Shown here piece after piece: positions 1 through 10,906 of a stretch of 64,000 bases of DNA (position 1 is the stretch's first letter; each line of letters opens with the position of its first letter). The stretch is from Hyalella azteca. Lineage: Eukaryota; Arthropoda; Malacostraca; Amphipoda; Hyalellidae. The translations under genes and the position numbers were made by a program. The DNA is taken from NCBI RefSeq assembly GCF_000764305.2, contig NW_025937524.1:630916-694915 (forward strand), read 5' to 3'. The notes beneath the pieces were generated by a model. It did not search any database and was not told where the DNA came from. It saw only the letters and a list, made by a program, of their open reading frames with translations.

Positions 1-845
1 CTGAGCTGCTACTCGTACTCGCCCTGAGCTGCTACTCGTACTCGCTCTGAGCTGCTACTCGTACTCGCCTTGAGCTGCTACTCGTACTCGCCTTGAGCTG
101 CTACTCGTACTCGCCCTGAGCTGTTACTTATCCACCTCTCATACTCTCTTTCCTCCAGCTTCGTTATTTGAAAAGGTTTTTTTTTAACAAATTCAACTGC
201 ACAGGAATGCGCATGGAACACGACAGATAAATAGCAGCGTCAAGCAACATGTCAGTCCAAAACACAACTGAAGCAATCGCATTCCTATAGTTGGCTGAAC
301 TGCAGGCGTTTGGAGCGATAACTAACACAAACAGCGGTAATATCAAATAAAAGATTTTCAATGTCTTAAAAACATCAACCCATAATGAACGAAAATAGAA
401 AAAAAGGGTTTCAAAACCAACAAAATAAATCAGTAGCATAACTAAAAACCAGCATCATTTCAGTATCATGAGCGAACACGTTTAAATTTGTTATAATTAA
501 ATGCGTATAATGAATTGCAAAAATGTAAGAACTTAAATTAGAATTCAATTATCAAATACTGTCCGCTTTAATTGCTAACAAAATACCACCACAATAAAGC
601 ATCAACAGAAGCAGCAACATGTATGAACACTAGCAATAACAGCTGCCATAGCAGCAATAGAAACAACAGCAACAGCAGAGTTGCTGTCTCATGAGTCACA
701 GTCCTGGTGGGCGCTGCTCAAACCTGTCTTCCTCACCAGTTCCTTTGCTGCTTCTTGTAATAAATGTTCACTGTCACTGAATATACTGTCACATGTGACG
801 CATCTATAGTGCAGTGTCAGCTCATGGTGTTACTGCTGGCATTAG

Positions 846-1172
846 CAAGATACTGCTGCTGGCACTAGCGAGATACTGCTGCTGGCACCAGCAAGATACT
901 GCTGCTGGCACTAGCAAGATACTGCTGCTGGCACCAGCAATATACTGCTGCTGGCACTAGTAAGATACTGCTGCTGGCACTATCATGATACTGCTGCTGG
1001 CACCAGCAAGATTCTACTGCTGACACTAGCAAGATACTGCTGCTGGCACTAGCAAGATACTGCTGCTGGCACCAGCATGATACTGCTGCTGGCACTAGCA
1101 AGATACTGCTGCTGGCACCAGCAAGATACTGCTGCTGGCACTAGCAAAATACTGCTGCTGGCACTAGCAAGA
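846..1172. repeat. 23-bp array
   Basis: About 14 units of GATACTGCTGCTGGCACTAG. No exon identified beside it. A similar 23-bp array (GAGCTGCTACTCGTACTCGC) fills 1-118. I see nothing else in 120-2700 that looks coding. Confidence 0.9.
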
Positions 1173-2763
1173 GTTTATGCTGCTTGCGTTACTAACAGAG
1201 TAAACCTGTCGGAGGCACTTCGGGCATTTTTACCTCATTTCTGAGGTTGCGTTCTTCCATACATAATACTACTTAGTCCTACTGTCATTAACATTAGGTC
1301 TTAAACTTGTCTTTCATTGCTAAATAACAACCGGTAAGTCAAATGATCAAGTACAGTGAGTATTAATGGAGTTATAATCAAAATAAAGACGAGTGATTTT
1401 AGCAGGGCAAGTCACTCGGTGACTAAGCGTCGCCCTCAACACAAATGCTAGGATTGCTAGATTTTCAGGCTTTTCAGGTAAAAATTCATTCAGCACGAGC
1501 TTATTATTGATTTATAACAGAACTTTCGTGTGCCACCCGTCATGCACCAGCTTCTCCAACTCGACTTAATATCGAAAAAGCTATCACGACTTAATATCAA
1601 AAAGAATCGAACGGCTCCTTTGCACAAAGTATTTCCCCATTATTAGAAGAACATCCGCAGAACGAATAAGCAAGTATATGCGCACTCCAGATGCACATGT
1701 AACCATTAGCACGATAAGCTTTCGCCCAAATGTGCTTGGAATTTTGTGTAATTATAGACGAATTCATAGGTGAGCAGGAAGTAAACAATACAGTTCTGAT
1801 ATTTTGACGTGAATAAAAAACAATGATCTGCAAAAATTATTGTCCTGGCAATAACTGTATAATATAAGCTCATTTGGGAGGTAAACTTCATGCGAGTTCG
1901 GCGATTATAGTTAATTTAAGTAAAGTAAGCATAATTGACAGAAATTATCTAAATTCTGCCTTAAGGTTAGACTAGAGATAACTATGATATAATTTCAATT
2001 GAATTTTTTGTCCACTATTTTCTGCCGAGAAATAGCCGCCAATTAAAATGCTTGGAGAATAAAGGACGTTCATATAGTGAGATCGAGCAACGATGCTTCT
2101 TTACAATCAAGATAGGCGCGACTTGTCTTGCTGGTACGAGACCTTCTCTTACCATATACAGTCTCGGCAGTCACCCTCCGAATTTTCTCCGACATACATC
2201 CATGTGACTAATTCATGCATTGCAAGTGATTTAATGCAGCATTTCTGGACAGGATGAAGTCTAATCTTTCTTATGTTTGATGGACAAACGTGACTTAGAT
2301 CGCAAAACCCAGGGAGTGCTAGTCAGCTGACCAGGTGTCACATACATCAGCTAGGCCACTTTCACTGCGCAGAGCTTCGCTGGAACTCCGCCGCAGCGTC
2401 GCGGTAGCAGCTGGAATGTTATATTTTCACAGGACCTTGGTCCCATGCATATTTACTGAGGACTTGACTCTTAATCTCTTGAGTACAAACGTACTACGTC
2501 GGATTCCCAACTTATATGCCTTATCGTTGAGAATGAATTTTCAAATACACGTCCATTGCTGCGATTACCGGCGATCAACTTTAGTGCAACTTTTTAATGA
2601 ATAAGAGCACGCAACTGAAGTACATATTATTAAAATACAATAATCCGTAGGTCGTGAACCATACTCAATTTCACTTACAGTTTGAAAGTTTCATTCCTAA
2701 TTGAGATCCAAGTTTTATTGAGATCTAAGTTCTATCCCAGATGTAGATATAAAGTACAATTAA

Positions 2764-2916
2764 TTAATGTAAATAACGGCTAGTGTAATCAACCGCACGA
2801 AGTGGCGACATCGTAATGGCGTCAGCCCCGCGAGCGGCAGTGATGAAGCAACGACCGCGACCTCTACGAATCTCGCCATCGTTCGTGCGGTCATCGTCGT
2901 CATCGTCCTGACCAGA
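2764..2916 (-). CDS. Possible last exon, acidic then basic
   Basis: After a gcag acceptor it reads SGQDDDDDDRTNDGEI, RRGRGRC and ends TSRYLH then TAA. Phase 0 fits the end of the 4.4 kb exon. The array just upstream (2934-3175) is made of this acceptor and exon start, as at true exons in this window. No known domain. Confidence 0.35.
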   Translation of the reverse strand, partial: SGQDDDDDDRTNDGEIRRGRGRCFITAARGADAITMSPLRAVDYTSRYLH

Positions 2917-2933
2917 CTGCCTCGGTTGCACGC

Positions 2934-3175
2934 CTAATATGTGTGGTCATTCTCCAGACCAGACTGCTGCAGTCACAAGCATTATCTGTGTAGTCATCCT
3001 CCAAACCAGACTGCTGCAGTCACAAGCACGAACCAGACTGCTGCAGTCACAAGCATTATCTGTGTGGTCATCCTCCGAACCAGACTGCTGCAGTCACAAG
3101 CATTATCTGTGTGGTCATCCTCCAAACCAGACTGCTGCAGTCACAAGCATAATCTGTATGATCAGCATCAAAATA
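2934..3175. repeat. 45-bp array of acceptor plus exon start (2.9 kb exon)
   Basis: Minus-strand units CTGCAGCAG/TCTGGT followed by GGAGGATGACC match the acceptor and start of the exon at 2916. Confidence 0.8.
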
Positions 3176-4238
3176 AGACTGCCACAGTAACAAGCGTAAT
3201 ACGTGTGATCATCCTCCAGATCGCCTATCTTCCTCGAGTGCTAGTTAAGAAATCTAACAGCTTCGTTCGTCAACAATAGCGTGACGAAGCGACATGAGTC
3301 CAATCAGACGGTCAGTCGAGTGTCAGCAGACGGTCACAGTTCATTACGGTGTCGACTGACGTCACCAACGTAGTTAGAGCGAAGAGTACTAGCTTCATAG
3401 ATTCTAGTGGTAGAATCACAAGCTTGATTGAGTTTCAACTGGAAAAACTCCAGTCATAGAAAAAAAAACGAAATTCCTGCTTTCTAAACAAAGTTCAGTT
3501 CTTTGTTGGATTTGTTGAATGTTGATCCCAAAATTCTACTTAGCAGTCCTTGGCGAACTACCTTCATCCTTACTGGATTATCTTCCATTTCACGATAGAG
3601 TGTATTTATCTTTCCCCTAATCATGCTGAGTTTTTTAATGCATTTTTCCTCCTTCACGTTATAAATATGGAATGGACATCTATATTCCGTGACCAGAAGT
3701 CATCGAGCTGACAAAATGAGGCGGGAAAGCAAGCGGCCGACAAGTTTCCTCGGCCGCTCGTCCATGCAGAGTCCGGCTGCCCAGACGCTCCCTAGCGTAA
3801 ACCGCGGCTATCAACGCTAGTTAGGCCACCAAGATTCCGTCTGTTCTGAACTTCTGACACAAACTGTAATCCTATGCTCAGGAATCTTGATGAGATTTTT
3901 ATGTTTGCGTTTCTAATCTGGAATTGGGCAGCTGCTTGACTTATATTATACGAGGTGAAATTTCATGAACAATAACTCATTTGTTTCATTAACAGTCATG
4001 CAAACTCTGATGTTGTTCAAGATATCAGGACAAAGTACCTAGTCGCACTAGTCGGAGCTTCGATACTCGTCTGCTGAGCGAGCGTCATAATCGCCTTACT
4101 TCCCTTCAAGAATCTCGCCCTGCGACCGAGCAAATAAATAGGCATTCGATATCCTCGGTAATTAGTGCAAGTGAGTCATTAATTAGGTACTCTTAGTCTG
4201 AATTAATAGGGAAGCAAACAAATTAAGGCGGTACTCAC

Positions 4239-4489
4239 AGTCTCCTTGAAGATGGTAATTGGGTCCTTCTTAGGCAGTCGGCCCGTCATGGCGGCGGGTC
4301 CACGCGTCGGGGGCATGGTCTTGGACGTCAGGATGGTCGGGCCCTTCATGTTGACAACCCGCGACGTGCCGTGGGACGTGGTCGTCCCGTGCACGGTCAT
4401 GTGCGCTGCTTCTCTCTGCTGCACGACACTCATACTCCTCTCACTGCCACGGACAACACCGCACTGCACGCCGCCCAGCTCCAGCAGAA
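4239..4489 (-). CDS. Probable coding exon, unidentified; candidate tail of the PAN-ZP protein
   Basis: From caccag to GAGACT/gtgagt, 251 bases, phase 1 to 0. It reads LLELGGVQCGVV, then THR/SER-rich TVHGTTTSHGTSRVVNMKG, TILTSKTMPPTRGPAAMTG and DPITIFKET. High GC, no stop. I do not recognise a domain. The phase fits the 9.3 kb exon. An internal ATG (SMSVVQQ) could also make it a first exon of another gene. Confidence 0.5.
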
Positions 4490-4494
4490 CTGGT

Positions 4495-4720
4495 GCTTCT
4501 GCTTCCAGCCAGCTGGTGCTGCTGTTACTTCCAGCCAGCTGGTGCTGCTGCTACTTCCAGCCAGGTGGTGCCGCTGCTACTTCCAGCCAGCTGGTGCTGC
4601 TGTTACTTCCAGCCAACTGGTGCTGCTGCTACGTCCAGCAAGCTGGTGCTGCTGCTACTGCCAGCCAGCTGGTGCTGCTGCTACAACCAGCCAGCTGGTG
4701 CTGCTGCTATTGTTGCTGCT
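4495..4720. repeat. 26-bp array beside the 4.4 kb exon acceptor
   Basis: Units of CCAGCCAGCTGGTGCTGCTG. The last unit merges into the exon's acceptor (caccag/TTCTGCTGGA). Confidence 0.85.
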
Positions 4721-4957
4721 GTTCTTGCCGCTTCATTTGCTGCTGTTATTGCCGATGCCCGTAGTTCTCCTTCAATTGGCTGCTGCCGCTGTTAGCCCGT
4801 GTTGACAGTTTGTGTTAATTGCTAAAACAGTTTACTTACCGCGGCGTTTTCTGTCTCAAACTCCAAAATTTCGCATTCATAAATTCATTTTCTTGAGCAT
4901 TCGCTCCCCGGGCGACGCCGTTTGCTGTAATCTCTTAACTGCAGACCCGACCCTAAC

Positions 4958-5020
4958 AAAATTTAGAGTCGCCCCAGCTTCTGATTTGGGGTACCAGAAG
5001 CTGGGGCGACTCTAAATTTT
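4958..5020. repeat. Perfect 26-bp hairpin
   Basis: AATTTAGAGTCGCCCCAGCT arm and its inverse with an 11-base loop. Nothing coding in 4810-6260. Confidence 0.85.
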
Positions 5021-6266
5021 GATAGGGTGGAAGCAGCGTGCGGGATCACTACTTGTCGGCTGTTGAAGTTTCCTTGTCCCACAATATGGAAGCACTTCTT
5101 AAAACTCGAAAAGTACATATCAACTTGTTTGAAATCAGGTTCAAGTCCCAATGGCTAAAATGTAGAATGAAAAAGAGAGCTGATGACGTTATCAAGATTA
5201 TAATGAGAAAAAAAATTATATTGATGTAGGCCATTGAACTTTTTTCTTATTACAGATGGTCTGTTGTTGATGGTGCGGTCATCTTAAAATAAATACTAAA
5301 AACTGCCGGAGTGCGAAATTGATTAAAAAATCCAATCAAATTTATCATGAGCAAACTTTTAATAAGCGAGCCACAAATCAGACGAGATCGGCAACTGCAG
5401 GCGAAGAACAAGGCTCAGAGCGCAGCAACAATCAGGCAATTATTTTAATTATAAGGCAGCCAAAGCTGATATATTGTAAAGCATGCGCTCGTCATGAATA
5501 AAATGTCAATAATATCATAGGAATGAGCGTGTCACTTCAGAGCTATAGTCGTGTTCAGTTGTGCACTCTGAGGAAGAACTCGACTCGGTCCCGAAATGAT
5601 ATTTGACAAAAATAAATTGTGTAAATTTGAAACTTAATTGTATAAAGAATTGATTTGCAATGCCATTCGAGCAATAACGGATATTGTTTGAGCTTGTCCG
5701 AGAAAAAAATGAAAATAATTTATTGTTCTACTGAAGGCAGCTAGCAACTTATCTAGTAACTATAAACTGATACATAAGCTACCACCCTACCAGCAGTAAA
5801 CTAGTTACTAATCTACGCTCCCTCACCACAGAACATTAATCAGGCTAGTGACGTAACCAACAAAATAGTTGCTGAAATAATTGAATGCCATTCAGTATAG
5901 AACAACGAAATACTTTTCGCCTATGATGTCAACATTTATAATTGCAGGGAAATATTCGCAAAAACTCAAATTTAATCGATTGTTTATTAATAGTCGTATT
6001 CATAACGCTTATTAGTCCCGTAACTTTAACCCTGTGTGTTATCAAAGTTTATGCTCTATTGTGAACTATTTCCTAACCATCATTTGATATCTGTTAGGTT
6101 TCCGGAGCAAATAATCTATTCAGTCTTCGGCGTCACAACCTGAGGTAACCTAATAGCGTTGCTACAATAAAACTAGTGTCTCTCATGCCTCCTTAGGTTC
6201 TGGTTCATAAACCAGGTTGAATGCCGTGAGCAACATCCGGACGCGCACAGCAGAAAACTGTGCTCC

Positions 6267-6480
6267 TGGGGCCATACTTTCAAAACTCGCTAAGTGAACG
6301 TAAGTACTTACGCTCTATTTTCTTGTCTATGATTGGTGGATACTTTCAAAGCTCGCTAAGTGAACGTTAGTACTTACGCTCTATTTTCTTGTCTATGATT
6401 GGTGGATTTTACTTGAATGGCCGTCAATGATTGACTAATGAACTTACGATCTCTTAACTATTTTAGAAAGTATGGCCCCA
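6267..6480. mobile_element. MITE with perfect 15-bp ends
   Basis: TGGGGCCATACTTTC at the left and its inverse at the right; weaker inverted similarity continues for about 35 bp. Inside, a 66-bp segment is directly duplicated. No clear target duplication. Confidence 0.65.
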
Positions 6481-7738
6481 GATCAATCATTTATACCGGA
6501 GTACGATAGAAGAAGGCGCAAATGGCCAGATTTAAATAACGATTTTAATGCCAATATAGCCCAAGTCCTGTTACCGCCCACACATGAGTCTTGCCAGGCT
6601 CGGGGTGACGTGGAGCTCCATGCGTACTCCCACGCGATACGCACGGCGCCTACGCACTGCGCTGCCTACGCACAGCCTGCCCCTCGTACGCCTGAAACTG
6701 TACCTCAACGAGACTACCAAAAACTTGTTTCTATAGAGCAAGGGTTAACAAGACACATGTTTCAGTTGCTTCGATCGTTTTGTAATTAAAAAATTCAGTG
6801 TAAAGTTACAGAATAAAATCTAACGCATGTTTTATCATCGAACGCTGAAGCATACAAGACACGCGTATCATCATTTTCAAGGTAGTGGACCACTCCAAGG
6901 GAAAGTCATACATGCATTTAACGTTGGAAGCAACGGTGTGAACACAAGCCACCTGGTCAAGAGAACAACTTCAAGGGTTAGAGAACATCCCTTGGTAGAG
7001 ATAACACTTGATGAATTAGCTTCGATAAATTTCGCTGAACTGTAGTTTAGACAGAGAAATAATATTATCGAAAATGTATCGCTGAAGCTTTCCCGCAGTA
7101 ATTTTACAACAATATTCATTTGCAACGTTTGCAAAGTCCAATTTTATCAAAAGCATTTCTGACCTGAATTAAAACTCAAGATTAAAATTAATTAGAAAAA
7201 ATAAAATGTTGATAGAGGAAAGTAACGTCAAAACGTGGTGACTGTGATGGGCACAACTGACAGAAATACCGATTTAGGAATCCGACTGCTTAATCGTGAA
7301 CAATAGCTTAAGCATATTTATCGAAATATTAAAGCTTAATAATACTTCTATCTTTCGATAAATAATGTTTCCAAACACATGAAAATCGAATAACCTAGCC
7401 CATGTTGGTTACACTGTATCATCAAATAACTAACACAAGCATTCTTTCATGATTCGTATGTTCGTATAAAGAAAATAAAACAGGATATTATACATCGCTT
7501 CAAAACAACTGATGTACAAATTCTCAATCATCCATCATCCCCAATACATACATTCCTATCCCACGATATAGAGCCACACTCAAGCATCGCACTCCCAGTT
7601 GTGTGACAAATACCAATTTGTTAACATTTAAATTAACAAGCAAGTGGCCTCAAACCTGCATTCTACGCGCTAGTCCCAGTAAAGACTAGCGCAGAACGAG
7701 AGTGGGTCTGCCGCTAACCTGCTCACCGATGTGTCTAC

Positions 7739-8386
7739 GTAGACCTCATCACGATCAAGAAGCGCGCGAGGTAGACCTCGTCACGATCAAGAAGCGCGAG
7801 AGGTAGACCTCATCACGATCAAGAAGCGCGGGAGGTAGACCTCGTCACTATCAAGAAGCGTGCAAGGTAGACCTCGTCACGATCAAGAAGCGCGAGAGGT
7901 AGACCTCGTCACGATCAAGAAGTGTGCGAGGTAGACCTCGTCACGATCAAGAAGCGCGGGAGGTAGACCTCGTCACGATCAAGAAGCGTGCAAGGTAGAC
8001 CTCGTCACGATCAAGAAGCGCGAGAGGTAGACCTCGTCACGATCAAGAAGCGCGCGAGGTAGACCTCGTCACGATCAAGAAGCGTGCAAGGTAGACCTCG
8101 TCACGATCAAGAAGCGCGAGAGGTAGACCTCGTCACGATCAAGAAGCGTGCAAGGTAGACCTCGTCACGATCAAGAAGCGTGCAAGGTAGACCTCGTCAC
8201 GATCAAGAAGCGCGAGAGGTAGACCTCGTCACGATCAAGAAGCGTGCAAGGTAGACCTCGTCACGATCAAGAAGCGTGCAAGGTAGACCTCGTCACGATC
8301 AAGAAGCGCGAGAGGTAGACCTCGTCACGATCAAGAAGCGTGCAAGGTAGACCTCGTCACGATCAAGAAGCGTGCGAGGTAGACCT
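7739..8386. repeat. 20-unit, 32-bp array with higher-order structure
   Basis: Units of GTAGACCTCGTCACGATCAA then GAAGCGxGxxAG. Variant endings follow a pattern: two 4-unit blocks, then three identical 3-unit (96-bp) blocks. Confidence 0.93.
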
Positions 8387-9276
8387 TTAAATTCATTACA
8401 AACAATTCGAACAAAACGATCAAAGGGATACATGTCCAGAGAATTTAAAATCCAGGAATTTCAGTCGAGATAAAGAAGCTATTGAGATAACGAACATTTA
8501 TTGTTTCATTGACCTCAGTCTTGACGTTGAGAGCTTCAGCCAACAATGAACATATGACTTCAAATAACTCAAATCTCAGCACAAATTCAAGAGACGGAAT
8601 CGAATGACGACGGATGAGCCACTGAAATAGTAGCAATACTCACTGAGGACAATTGAAACACGCAGTACTTAAGTTTGGGTACTTAAAGTGAGCAACACAA
8701 TACTCAAGTTTAGGTACAAGGAATGTTGATGCCCGAGGTACTTAAATCGTTACATGTAGCCTGCTCAAGAAATGTTATATTCCGGGCATCTGAAGTCTAC
8801 GACGCCTTGGTCTCAAGTTGTAACTTACAGGTTCCAGATCAAACTTTATCGCTGAATTTGTCAAGCTCAGCCTTTCAGTAAAACCAATTTCAACTTTCAG
8901 TACATTTTATTTCAGCGTTAATGTGCGTCAGAGAGCACTCATAATCTCTAGGTTTAATTATTTCAAATGCCAGCCACTACGTTGAACGTTCCTGTTCAGT
9001 AACTTTAACTTCCATGTCCGCGATGATGACTCCAGACTTCATTACAACGTAGCTTATTCACGGACGAAGCCCACGCAATGCATATAACTCAGCTAATATA
9101 AAACAGAGCCCTCTAGCGGACGATTTCTCAGTTGTCACCTGACTCAATTATTTTAGTGCAATAAATAAGAGCTAGATTAGTTGGTCCAATTAATCTCCTG
9201 CACGGTGATGGTTAAAATATTAGTTATTAGTAAAAGCCTCTGCGGGAGAGGGGGAGGTGGGGGAGCCGGGGGTTAC

Positions 9277-9323
9277 TTGAGTGAGGGGTAGGCGTCTGGC
9301 CGCCGTTCGTACCCTTTGACCTC
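9277..9323 (-). CDS. Possible cytoplasmic-tail exon of the PAN-ZP gene
   Basis: A 47-base segment between cttgcag and CAA/gtaacc in a GC-rich patch. In phase 2 to 1 it reads RSKGTNGGQTPTPHS, basic just after the helix. All three frames are open, so the support is splice sites and phase only. Confidence 0.35.
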
Positions 9324-10736
9324 CTGCAAGAGCGGCAAATAATCTTCATTAAATAATGTTCAGATTATCGAATGATGACAACGAATGTACAAACGATATA
9401 CAGGATAATTTTATTAGTATAGGTTGGCGAAATTTGTTCCTTTAAGCAGGTTTAATTCTTGATTATCTCAATATTTTTGTGATTTTGTAATTATTTCTAT
9501 CATTTTTGATTTCTGAGTAGTATCCTATTTATATGATTTTGTACTTATTTCGACCAAAATTTCATCACTCAATGCGCCTTCTAACTTGATAATGAATGAT
9601 TGATACATTCGAAACGTTGTTAAATAAATAAAAGTGTCCATCGGTACGCTGATTTTCGATTCACCAATTCAAACGAAAAATATTGTTCGATTTATTGAAA
9701 AAAAAAACATATAAGAAAATTGGCCAATAAAACGAATTCTCTGGTCTTTAACGAAAACTGCTTAACAGATAAACTTATTGTGAACAATTACCACTATCAA
9801 TCAGTATGATTTACTGGCGTAGATAACAAATCCTAATGTTACAGTAGACGTTACATTGCCGAAACAATTATGAATAATCCACCTAGATGACAGTCGATCA
9901 AATCATGATAAATAAGTCTGAACAGTTTAAAATATCTAATTTCATCATTAAATTGAAGTTGGAAATGACGAAGAAATTTTTCATGCATTATTTGTTTTCG
10001 TTTTTCTTCTCATGGCTATAATAAAAGATTCATACGTCACACACGGACACTTCAGGAGAAGAAAACAATTCCAATAACTTATATTGTTACAGTGGAACGA
10101 AAATGAAAAAAAAAGATCAATAACGAACCTTGGGTCGAAAACAAGGGCGAGAATCCGGGCTAAGTTTCGTCCATGCCTTCCGCCTGGACCTGCACAGACG
10201 ACCAGCAATTGTATGAGCTAATCTTGTTAACAAAACAAAATCTTTTCATAAAATTGCAGGGGACAGGACGTAGTTTAGATCACTAAAACGTGAAAATTCT
10301 ACAGCTAAGAACAAAAACACATATGAGACTTCAACGCCAAAAATAACCCCAATGAAATACCAAATCAGGACCCCCTGCATATTATTGCACCAGAAACCCA
10401 AGTCAAAAAGTCCGAACAAGATCGGTATTCGCTAAACTATTTTATAATGATTCCTACAGATCAAATAGCACTCTTGTCGCTCACACATTTTCACAACCTA
10501 AAGATTCCACAACAAGTAGGTACCCAAAGCTCGTTCAGGGACACCGACCAAAAGCCATGCTGCAAGTACCACCCTCGATGGCTACCGAGCGCTGTCACCA
10601 GCGACACCGAGAAATTAATTGAGCTTCCCAAGGCTCGAACCCACGGGTAGCTCCTCTCACCTCGATACCGTTTTAATGCAGTACAGTAGCGTCCTCTCAC
10701 TGTCTAGCACCAAGCCAATCCCCTCACAGCTTTTTA

Positions 10737-10906
10737 TTACCACGATCTCCTGGCAGCTCCTAAATCCCCCTTAACAATCGCTGACCCTTGTGACTGATGG
10801 CACACTCGCCTGTAGAAGACGACGAAGGCGATCGTGACGACGACCTCGAGGCAGACGAAGGCGAGGATGGTGAGCGCGAACGTCGACCGCGACGTGCACA
10901 CCGCGT
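10737..10906 (-). CDS. PAN-ZP exon: membrane helix and end
   Basis: Encodes STFALTILAFVCLEVVVT and IAFVVFYRR, a single membrane helix with basic stop-transfer residues. If read through, it continues about 20 residues to TAA at 10737-10739. An AATAAA overlaps that stop, which is unusually close. A GC-type donor at TACAG/gcgagt (after 10802) would instead join the exon at 9323 in phase. Confidence 0.8.

Noticed and set aside
4246..4805. Plus-strand ORFs of 100-172 residues
   Set aside because: They are shadows of the minus-strand exon at 4239-4489 plus the 26-bp array.
6472..7045. Plus ORFs of 105 and 72 residues
   Set aside because: The first starts within a MITE end and neither shows a domain, splice pair or composition bias.
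7739..8386. Regular 32-bp repeats resembling a CRISPR array
   Set aside because: There are no spacers; units are contiguous and the genome is eukaryotic.
10491..10700. Minus ORF just beyond the membrane exon, considered as a further exon
   Set aside because: No good acceptor in phase and a box B-like GGGTTCGAGCC suggests a SINE fragment.
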